Source: Sphaerolaimus hirsutus (Eukaryota > Nematoda > Chromadorea > Monhysterida > Sphaerolaimidae). From it: a stretch of 64,000 nucleotides of DNA. Under the pieces are notes generated by a model. That model did no database searches and had not been told where the DNA came from. It saw nothing but the letters and a program-made list of their open reading frames with translations. Position 1 is the stretch's first letter, and every line of letters starts with the position of its first letter. Shown here piece by piece: positions 10,722 to 22,700 of this stretch. The DNA is taken from NCBI GenBank assembly GCA_964036195.1, contig OZ038453.1, positions 6,401,469 to 6,465,468 of the forward strand, written 5' to 3'. The position numbers and the translations under genes are program-made.

Positions 10722-13700
10722 CTGGCGACACTACCAGACCCTGTAAGAAGTCCTGTAAAATGTCAAATGTCATGAAAAATGCTCTGCAAAACGGCAACCA
10801 AGTTGCCATTTTGCAGGCAGGGCATTTTCCATGACTTTTGACATTTTGCATGACATTTGAAATTTTACAGGGCTTTTTACAGGGTCTGGGATTGGCACCT
10901 GGGCGCACACGTGAATGGTTCCCACCAAAAGGTTCATTTCACTTTTCAAATGCGGTATACTGTCGATTGTGAACACCAGTGACTTGGTGTTGCTGTACGA
11001 CAGCAAGTACTGCGATGCGACCATTGAGTTTAAGTAAGTTTTTGATACAATTCATCTCTGAGTACCGTATTTCATCGAATACCCCCTCGAAATGGGCACT
11101 GAAAAAATAATCCCCCCTCGGTGATTGTTGCATTTTTCTACGTCTACGTTCGTTACAAACGACGAATGAGTACTGAAAGTGGAAGAAAATTCTGGCGAAA
11201 TAGTAACCCCCGTTACCCGTTTTACCCCCTCAAAATTGACACTGAAAAAAAACCCTATCCATTTTCCAAGGTTGGATAAAATGTTTACCTTAGTGTCAAG
11301 GTCTGGTGTGGCAGATATTTGTTCGGCAGCATTGTGTAACACCCCTTCATTTACTACTGTTAACTAATGTATAAACACTGTCCGAGCCAGGTTCGGCGCC
11401 TAGTCCGAATCTGTGCCGGATGCCACATCTCCAAGCGTGGATAAATTTTGACATTTTTGAGGAATATACTCAACATCTCTCGAGCACTTAGCACTCCCAG
11501 ACCCTGTAAGACGTACGTTTGCCGTTTTGCAGGGCATTTTCCATGACTTTTGACACTTTGCATGACATTTGACATTTTACAGTATCTGGAACTGGCGCTT
11601 GGCGCAAGCGCCAAAACAAAAATCATTTCACTCTGGCGCCATTGGCGCTTGGCGCTCAGAGGTTCGGAAAGGCGCCATGGCGCTTGGCGCCAAAGTCCTG
11701 GCGCTTTCAAATCACTAGTTACGATGATGCGGGCTCACATAGCACGCGCAAATATATGCCACAGTCAGTACGTATTCCCATGCCCACTGATATGATCGTG
11801 ATTCCGCTCTGTCGCAGTTCACGCGCCTTGTCGAAGGCCAGACTTTGTGGATTATCCAAGGGATAACCGTCGGTGATCAGGGGGCAGTCCCAGACCCTGT
11901 AAAATGCCCTGCGAAATGTCAAATGTCATGCAAAATGTCAAAAGTCATGGAAAATGCCCTGCAAAATGGCAACCGAGTTGCCATTTTGCAGGGCATTTTA
12001 CATGACAGTTGACACTGCATGACATTTGACATTTTACAGGATGTTTTACAGGGTCTGTGACTGGCACCAGTAGAATCATCTGCAATTCAGAGCAAAAATG
12101 GGTGGTTTTCAGAAAATGTCATAATTAAATGTAAGCTCATAAAATCTCGCAAAAATTTTATTAAATTAAATTTCTATGGAAAAAATCCTGAGAAAAGACA
12201 AAGGATATTTTTTGGTATATATTATTCTCATGAAATAAATACAGTTTCACCTGCTGTATCACATACAACAAAAAGTTTTTGCTAGACAATGCCATGTTTT
12301 GACAGTGAAAACTCATTTATGTTTGCACATTTTTTTCATAGTTTTCCCCTAATGTGTTACAAAAGAGAAAACCAAAAAATTACAAATGGTGACCTCTTTG
12401 CTCTCATTGCTGTCACAATGTGCCTACACACACTAGTTTTCACCGTGACTTCGTGTGAAAACTGAAATTTTTTCAAATGCAAACTAATGAACATGGTTGA
12501 ATGATTTTATTTAAGTTGAATTTGAATTTAAATCAATGAAAGCTTAAAATTGAAAATTTGAAAACTAAAACACATAGCATACAAAAAGAGCAGGCTGGAT
12601 GTGGCCATGTGGCCATTTCAGTTTTCACAGAAGTCACAGTGAAAACTAGGTAGTGTGTGTAGGGCCAATGTGAAAACCAAATTGGGTGAAAACTAGTGTG
12701 TGTAGGCCCAATGAACATCCACACTAGGGTTCAAACAGGACAAGTTTTTCAGGCCGGGACTGGGACCAGAAATTTTTCTTATCAGGACAGGGAACTGGGT
12801 TTTCGTACCTGGGACTGGGACTGGCATTTTTTAATTGTGACTGGGACTGTGGTGTTGGGACTGGGACAGGGACCAGTAGTGATATAAATAGTCCTGGAAT
12901 TTTGCCAAAATATCTACCATGACCGTGGTCCCATTTGAACCCTAATCCACACCACTTTTTTTGCTGTGCATTTAGGTATTTGTGGTCCCACAGAGAAAAA
13001 GGGTGTGTGATGTGCAGTGAAGTGTCATGAAGTGTCTTCATGCAGATGTGTAGTCTTTTTAATTTCTCCATTTTCTCTCATCATATATTTGTGCACATTT
13101 TTTGTTGTCCAGTTTTTCTCCAGTTTTGTGACAGATGAATTTGCAACTACCCCAAACTCCCACTTTCTGTGAAGTTTTTCTATTCATACCATATGCACTA
13201 ACCTTTTTTGTTTCTTGATCAAGTGGGGTAACATCAAATAGTTCTTTGCATGTCTGAAAAAGTGATAAAACCTAAAAGTGTCACTATTTTAGTGAATGTG
13301 ATTCATTATGATAATAGGTAGGTGATGGAAATCATTTGTTGCAAAACATGTGCCGTATTTCCTCGAAATACCCCCGTCTCGAAATACCCCCCTCAAAATG
13401 GGCACTATGAACTTATAACCCCCCCCCCTCCCTTCAAAATACCCCCCTCATAATGGGCACTATGAACTTATAACCCCTCCCCCTCGAAATACCCCCTCCA
13501 AATTCAGTGTAAAGAGAACGTAGATGACAAATGCTGCGGGAAACGCAGATCACAGGTGAAAAACAATGACTGTGTTATGTTAGAACATTGTTTTTACCGT
13601 CTACGTACTTATATCAGTCTATAGAGCTGTATAAATGGCGGGGTTTTTTTGCATCTTTTGACGTCTGTGTACGTTTCAAACAACGATTTAGTACTGGGAT

Positions 13701-16700
13701 TTCAAAAAAATTTCTGGCGAAATAATAGACCCCCCTCGTAATACGCCCCCTCGTTTAACCCCCCCCCCCCTCAAAAATCTCACTCTGAAAAAATAAACCC
13801 CCTGGGGGTCTTTCGAGAAAATACGGTATTTACTTTAGTATACTTGATTACCAAAGTTGTTAAAATACTGGTATTTTTGGAAAGTGTGAGCATAAATTCA
13901 CTTTCCAAATTTTGAGTATGGATACTGTAAGTGTAAGGTATTTTAAAAATACCTAGGAAAGTGTAAAAAAGTGTAGGCGTAAATTTTTTTAAGAGAGCTC
14001 TTGCTGTTGTGCATCAGATGACACCCTTCCTTTCACTTTTAGATGAAATTACTGATCATTCCATGCATTTTTCACTATCTCATCAAACACAATCATCAAA
14101 ACATTGTCGTCGGAATCCATCATCCTACCCAAAATTCCCAATCTGATGCCACGATAATATCCGAGAGACAATTTTTTACAACACACTTATTTTTTGACAC
14201 AATTTATATTTCTATTGCTATTTTCAGTGAGCTATTGCACACGTGCAGGTTTTTTTGACATACGTTATTGTTCAATTTCGTTTTTGTAGTTTTACACTTT
14301 TTCAAAAGCGTAAAACTGGCCCATGTGAATTTTTTTGAACACTTGTATTACCCGGGTAATTTGGCTGGGAAAGCATAAAAAAGTGTACGGGTATTTTATA
14401 AAAGTGTAAGCGTAAGTCTAAATATAAATAGTACCCATTTACCCGGGTATTTCGGGTGACTGTAAATACGCTTTTGCAACTCTGTTGATTACTGAGGACA
14501 GTAGGTACAGGGGGCACTCCCAGACCCTGTAAAATGTGAAATGCCATGCATGCCCTGCAAAATGGCAATCGAGTTTTGAGCCCTGACGGTAACACTTTAT
14601 CATATTGATTCATTGTATTGTTAATTGAATGATGACATACCTGGAAGCCTGGTACAAACAAAGTACTTGAACCTGGGAATGGTATACTCGTAATGGCTGC
14701 CTGTGAATGGATGCAATGATTGATTACAAGTGTGTCAATTTACAGGGGTGCTCATTTTGAGTGGACATTGGAAAAATTGATCAACTCTACTTCTATAATG
14801 CTGCGATTACAGCTCGGGCGTAAAATTGACCTGGCATAAGATAAATTACAGGTGAACGGATAAAGATATGGCGTTGTAATTTCAGTCAACGAAAGCACAC
14901 ACGCAAATGTGCTTGTGTCCAAAGCTCATCAGTTTATTTTAATTGTACTAGAAGTTATGAATTTTGGCGCAATTTTTGTTAATTTTAAGCCCTAATTTTA
15001 CGCAACTTACAGCGCATAATTGAAAAAATTGTGCTCAAATTCATCACTCCTCGTACGATTGAAATAAACTCATGAGCTTTGGACACAAGAAACGTCTGCA
15101 TCTAAGCTTTCTTTGACTGAAATAACAATGTTGTATCTTTATCCATTCATCTGTGAATTATTTTACGCCAAAACTCATTTTATGCCCATTCAATTTTACG
15201 CCCGAGCTGTAATCGCAGCATTAGAGCTACAATTACCATATTTTAACACAGTACAGACGAGAATATAGCTGACCTTTTAAAAGTTCTGCTCTAATTTGAC
15301 CTATTTCTCCATGCGATAAGTGTGCTTTAATTTTAAAGTGTGGTGAAGTATCACATTTTGTTGGGAACTGCACAAATAATGACTTCAACAAAAACAAGAC
15401 TTTTACAACAACTTTTATATATATGTTGCCTGGCAACAAAAGGGAAGCTCTAAATTTCCTAGAGAAATGGGTTAATTTGGATCAGTGAACTTTTTAAAGG
15501 TCACCGTAAATCCTCGAATAAGCCTCCCCCTCGAAAAACTCCCCCCTAGAATAAGTCACCCCTGTAAACTGACTGAGGAAAAAAATAACTCACCCCTAGA
15601 ATAACTCACCCCTGTAAACTGACTGAGGAAAAAAATAACTCCCCCCCCCCCCTAGAATAACTCACCCCTGGTGGCAGTCCCAAGCCCTGTAAAGTGTAAA
15701 GTAAAGTGTCAAATGTAAAGTAAAGTGTCAATCAAAACAAAAAAGAAAAGATTTTATTATTGAACTCTGCATGACAATTGACACTTTACTTTACTTTTGT
15801 CATGACAATTGACACTTTACTTTGCACTTGACTTTACATTTGACACTTTACTTTACACTTTACAGGGCTTGGGACTGCCCCCGGCAAACTGACTGAGGAA
15901 AAAAAAACTCCCCCCTCGAATAACTCCCCCCCTTTTATGTGTTGGAAAAAGTCTACGTATAAAAACGTATGTATGTATAGGTATGTTCATTAAAAGTATG
16001 CGTTTTTGCAGTTGATGCGAACAATCATTGATTTCATTCCATGAATTAAGGGATTTCAATTCTGGCTTACACGTTTATGCAACCTACTTGACCCCATTCA
16101 GATAGCTTGATCATGCTTTTTACGCAATATTCCGACGAAAAAATAACACCCCCCTCCTCGAATAACTCCTCCCTCCAATGGCCCCACACACACTAGTTTT
16201 CACTGTGACCGATGTGAAAACTGAAATGGTGACATGGCGACACCTAGCCTACTGTTTTTGTATGCTATATGTGTTTTGGTTGACAAATTTTTAAATTTTT
16301 ACTTTCATTTATTTTTAAGAATACTTTTTAATAGAAAAAACACCTTTTTGTCCAGGGTAAACATTAATAATGCTCCTTTCTACATTTTCCTGAAAGAAAA
16401 GGTAATTTTACTTGCTTTTACAGTTTCCTGAAAGAAAAAATAAATACTTGCATTTACGCTTTCTGGAAAAAAAGTATTTTACTCTCATTTACTCATGAGT
16501 AAAAGTAAAAAAAAATTCATTATGCTTTCTGTACTAAAACAAAATACTTTAAGCATACGTATACTTTGAAAAAAGTTTGGTACTTTTAACAACTCTGCTC
16601 ACCTGAACTTCTGCATTTGTTTTTCCACTGAACTGACTGAATGGTAGTATTCTGGGGGCACTCTCAAGCCCTGTAAAGTGTCAAATGTAAAGTCAAATGC

Positions 16701-19700
16701 AAAGTAAAGTGTCAATCAAAACAAAAAAGAAAAGATTTTATTACTGAACTTTGCATGACAATTGACAGTTTACTTTGCATTTGACTTTACATTTGACACT
16801 TTACTTAACACTTTACAGGGCTTGGGACTGCCACCTGGGAGTCGCTGAACCGAACACGTCGACGGCGACTTGGAAGTATCCGAATGGCTGGTCACAGTTT
16901 ATACGTCGACCAACTACTTCTGACGCTATTCCCAGAACGTATGCTGCGCGGTGATTGGTTGAATTGGACAAAGCAAAAAATGAAGTCAGGAAAAGGCTCT
17001 TGTGTGTGATTAGCATTCGAAAAAATCACTTATTTTTTGGAAAATATATAAATATATTGCTCCAAGTTTGGAAGAATATAAACATGTATAAATCACTCTA
17101 GGTCTTCAGAAAATATAATTAAATTACTGAAAAAATAACTTTAAGCTCAAAAAAAATCTCAAAAAATCACTCATTCTTTATTTCAATTCCAGTTGATATT
17201 ATGGGCTGTATTTACGATTTGCAAGCAGAAAAATGTACTCTAATATCCCCCAATCCATTAATTATCATTTCACAAGCACTATTCATTCAATACAATAGGT
17301 ACCCTGAGCAAGTTTAGTGCAAAATCACCCCATTAGTTTTTTACTAACTCTCTGAGTACAGAAAACGTGAAGTAAAATTTTTTACTTTTACTCATGGGTA
17401 AACATCAGAAAAAGGCGAGATCTCGGCCGTAAAGTAAACCCGACTGTAAAGTAAATCCTGCCGTAATGCATAGTTGTTAAAACATATTTACGTTTACTTG
17501 ATAAATACGTATACTCGAGTGCTGTGTGAATTCGTTTACCTTTCCTCCCGAAAAAATACCGGTACTCACTTACTAGCGTAATTTTGAAAGTACGCGAGTA
17601 CAGAAAACGTAATTGAGGACATTTTTGAGTGCATAAAACGCAAAAAATCACTCACACGAATAAAAACGGCTAAAAAAACTAGTGTAAAATAACAGCGGAA
17701 ATTATAGAATTCGCGATGGGTAGGAATAGCGACGACTCTCGCTTTCACCTATACTCATTTTTACGTTTTCCTAGATACAAAATCGAAAAATTTCTTGCTT
17801 TCACGCTTTCCCTGAGTATTTACAGATATTTATGTTCACTCACCTTTTACACAGCGTAAAAGTAGAAAAATTTTACTTTACGTTTTCTGTACTCAGGTGT
17901 GACTAAAAATAAAATACTTAACGTTTACGTTTACTTTGAAACAAGTTCAGTACTTTTAACAACTCTGCCGTAATGATGCCCGGCCGAGAGTAGCACCCTC
18001 TACTTTACAGCCAGGTTTACTTTACAGCCGGACCATCCCCTCAGAAAAATACTTTTTCCCCAGAAAATGTAAAAATGAGTATTTATTCAGGAATTTTGCC
18101 CTAATTGTCACTCAAAATAACTAATTTTCATACCTTTCATACCATTTTAACCTTCAAAAACACTAGTTCATGGGTTATGTGCCTATTTTCAGCAATTTTT
18201 TTCCTATTTCTCACTTTATTCTCCCTTTTCCCATCTATGCCTTGAAAAAGCCAATAACACGGCCTATCTGAAATATGTTTTCTGTACTTGATTACTTTCA
18301 AAAAGTATATGTAAAGGCAAGTACAGGCACTTTTTAAAAGTATAGATAAATGTATTTTCTCAGTACTTGAGTATATGTACTTTTTGAGTAAACGTATATA
18401 CATTTTAACAACTATTGTGTCAAGAAGGGCTCCGACTCAACTCGAATCGTGACTCGAGGGTAAAATTGGGTACCAACTCGACTCGGCTGACTCGACCAAA
18501 AAAATATGGCCCTGACTCGAGACTTGAGGTTTTTGCCTAGCCGTGGCCAAAAAAAACCTTGGCCGAAATTTTCAGTACTAAGCACTAGTCATTTTGTGAT
18601 TTTTTTGTGCGCAAGCGCGCAATTTCACATACCCATAACCTTTGGTGGTTGTTTTCATTGGTTTTGAATCATTATTAGTGTGAAAGCTTCCATTTGTTCA
18701 TGCTATTGTGTCATAATAAGCTGTGATATGTTAGTGTAGTGTAGAATACCCAGTCAAAGTGCCTCCATATACTTGTACAGTGTGAAAAATCACTGCTAAT
18801 AGATCAGCCTTCTATTGTTACTTGATTTAAACACTATTCAATAGCCTACTTCACTTGAAGTCACGAATGTTTGACAAAAGCTGATATAATTACGTGATAA
18901 GTCAACATAAAACGGATATTTTCGACAGAAATCACTACTTAAAATGATATCCCATGGCTCCACAGCCATTCTATGGCTATATATAACATCTCAAAGTACT
19001 GTCACCTGTCTGATTTACCTGTATATGTTGACTCTTGACCATATCTGGGAGCTTTTGAAAAAACCGGTTTACCCTTTTTTGAAAAAAACGCTGTTTTTTT
19101 TAACCTTGACGTTAAAAAAACCCTTTTTCAGCCATCCCTAATCTGGAGTGATTTTTGCAAAATTTTACCCGAATTTTTGTCCAAAATCACTAATTTTCAT
19201 ACCCATTTATAGATTTTCACCTTCAAAATCACTAGTTTGTGTGTTATTGCTTATTTTCAGCTATTTTTTGTACTATGTGTGCTTACATACCTATTTTCCG
19301 TGAAGTCATAAAGCACAATATATCTAGTATGAGTGATTTTCTCAGTGATTTTATTTTCAAATTTCACAAATATTTATATATATATCTCACACAAAATTTG
19401 AAAAAATATATATATCTGTAAATCACGGGTTATCTATATTTATTGTGATTTTCGAAAATATAGATCATGCGGGTTATTTTTTAAATGCTACGTGTAGTGA
19501 TGTAAACCCCGGTGCTGAGCACCGAACGGCACCAGCACCGGTGCTGGTGCGGTGCCATTGCAATCTTCAGGGGTGCCATGCTGGTGCCGGTGCCATTTTT
19601 TTCAGAATAGCACCGGTGCCGGTGCGGTGCGGTGCCATTTTTTTGCCGGTGCCAAAGGTGCTAGCACCAGGGCAAGGTAAAAGGCACCGAGAAAGGCACC

Positions 19701-22700
19701 GGCCAAGGCTTCATGTGCTGTGCAATTAATTTTGTCCATAGTAAAGTCGGCAGACGTATCGCCCTACAAACATTTGCGTCAGTCTCTCCAGTGGAGAGTG
19801 CAGGACGGCATTAGGTATTGCGACGCAATATTTTAACCATTGGAATAGATCGGGTCACATATGAAAATTTGGCCCTTATCCCAGTTACCAGTTGCATATT
19901 ATACAAATGAGAGCGAAAACTGAAAGTTAGCTAAAAATCGTTAAAATTTGCTTCGCGTTGTCAATTTCCACCTTCATAATTGCTATTTTTGTTTATATAC
20001 ATGGTTATATAGCTATTGTGAGCCTATTTTATTCATATTAATAGCGGATTTCGAAATTTTGGCCGGCTGCCAAGTTCTCTTCTGTTGGAACGGAGCCAAC
20101 GGATGAAAAATAAAATAAAAACAAAAACGGTAGTTTGAACGGTAAAACGGTAGTTTGAACGGTCAAATTCTTTACGAGCAACTTTGAAAATGTAGAAAAC
20201 TAGGGCGTGGCACGCACGGACGCAGCGCAACGTCCATTTTTCTTTTAATATGATTTTCTTTTTCAATTTCTAGCGTCCACGTGGGACACAAGTTTCGTTG
20301 TTCGCTCTATTCACGAGCAAATTCTAACTCTCCGATTTTGTAGGATGAAATGTCCGCCGACTTTATGTGCTTATTCATATTTCAAAAAACAGCAATATAT
20401 TTACCCAACCATTTTTGCCTATTTTGTAACCCTCCCATCAAATAAATATACCTACTGTGAAATCCATTATACCTGATATGTGATCTGATGAGCGAATCTA
20501 AAATTTTGGTGTATTTTAAATCATTTTTATATTTTATATTTATCTTACTTTTTTTGTTCAAAATTTGTTGTCAGTTTATGACAGTAATAGTCCATTCTCT
20601 GTACAGCAACAACTCCGATCAGTAGACAATAGTGGCTATGGACATTGTAGTAATTAAATATTTTATCTTTCATTTGTAATCATTGTAATTGCTTCATAAA
20701 AGTGATTGCCACATCATTCTGATCATTTTAAGTGCTCAACCATCAAAATCGGTTGAAAATTCGTGGAAATATGCACTTCCAAAGGTGAGACCACTGAGAA
20801 ACTGCCTGATATTTACTTCAGAAATTCCAGCCCGGTGCGGTGCCCTTCGGTGCTAGCACCGGCAACCCGCTGGTGCCCTTCGGTGCCGGTGCCATTTTTT
20901 CCAAAAGGCACCGGTGCCGGTGCGGTGCGGTGCCATTTTCTGGCCGGTGCCCCAGGGTGCCAGGTGCCCTTTCCATGCGTTGGCAAAGGTGCCGGTGCGG
21001 TGCGGTGCCATTTTCTGGCCGGTGCCCCAGGGTGCCAGGTGCCCTTTCCATGCGTTGGCAAAGGTGCCGGTGCGGTGCGGTGCCATTTTTCCCGGTGCCT
21101 TTAACATCACTAGCTACGTGTGATGCTCAGTGAAGCATCATGAAGAAATGACTTCACACAGATGCGCAGTGTCAGCGGGAAGTCACTTCACATGGCCTCA
21201 AAACTTCACGACACTTCACCCACCATTAATGATGGCACACTCTCTCGAAAAAAGTATTTAAATTTTTAAGTGTTTTTTTTTCAAAATGATTTTTTGAATT
21301 TTCAAATTTTTCCCAAAAACAGTTTTCGAATTTTCGAATTGTTGAATTTTCTAATCTTTTTGAAAACTTTTCGAATTTTTTTGCATAAGTTTATCGCATT
21401 TTCGAATTTTTAGTCTGAATTTTCAATACATCTTAATGTTTTACAGCATTCTATACTGTAAAGCGGGAATTAGAGCTCAGCGTCGATTCGACGTGAAATG
21501 ATGACGTGAAATGTTTTCGTGAAATTAATTACATGAGTGTGGATCATGCTACGGGTCTACAATTTTCTAAGGATAATATATGAATCAATACCTTAATCGT
21601 GTCCAATACTGAGTGTTATCAGCCACAACTAGAGCGAATTGAAAAATTCAATTTTTATCATTTCACGTCATCATCATTTCACGTCACAGTGTCAGGGAAC
21701 AACTTGACATTTCACGTCAGACTGCTGCTTGCAATAGTCTGACGTGAAATGTCAAGTTGTTCCCTGACGTAAAATGATGACGTGGAATGATAAAAATTGA
21801 ATTTTTCAATTCGCTCTAGTTGTGGCTGATAACACTCAGTATTGGACACGATTAAGGTATTGATTCATATATTACCCTTAGAAAATTGTAGACCCGTAGC
21901 ATGATCCACACTCATGTAATTAATTTCACGAAAACATTTCACGTCATCATTTCACGTCGAATCGACGCTGAGCTCTAATTCCGGCCTTACCGCAGACATA
22001 TTTGCACATTGAAGTTCTTCCGCTACAAAATATATACATTCAAAATTGATGTTTTGGGTAAACCGTATTACTTCGAAATACCCCCAGGGGGTTTATTATT
22101 TTGCCAGCAAAATTTGAGGGGGGGATAATTCGAGGGTGGGGGTCTATTATTTCGCCAGAAATTTTCAGAAATTCCCCATACTCAGACGTAGAAAAATCAA
22201 ACAATTACATAGATGTATGTATATGTGTTTATAGGCATATATAACTGTATCTACACAAAAACCATTCCCTAACATCACTCAATCATCAGTTTTAACGTGT
22301 GTTCTGACTTGTACAGATGACAAACTGCGGTATTTGTCATGTACGTTCTCTTTACACTCAATTTTAGGGGGGGGGGGTATTTCGAGGGGGGGGGTATTAT
22401 TTCCTCCGCCAAATTTTAGGGGGGTATTTCGAGGGGGGGAGGGGGTTAATTCAAGGGGGGGATAATTCGAGGTAATACGGTAACTACTGCATTTTTTACC
22501 CATTTTCAACCAAAAACACCCAAAAAAAAATTTCTGAAAAAAATCGCATTTTTATGTATTTTTTTCAACGTGTGCTCTTTTGTCTGTCAAAAAAATGATA
22601 GATGAAGTGTGCGGAAAACACATCACCGTAGACTTCCAATTCACTGTGAGCAAAAGAACACAACAAACGTTGAAAATAGTTGAGAATTCTGGGCGGTTTT

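Noticed and set aside
20813..21133. Five overlapping frames rich in GAGAVRCH-like repeats
   Set aside because: All are translations of the GGTGCC foldback element in different frames.
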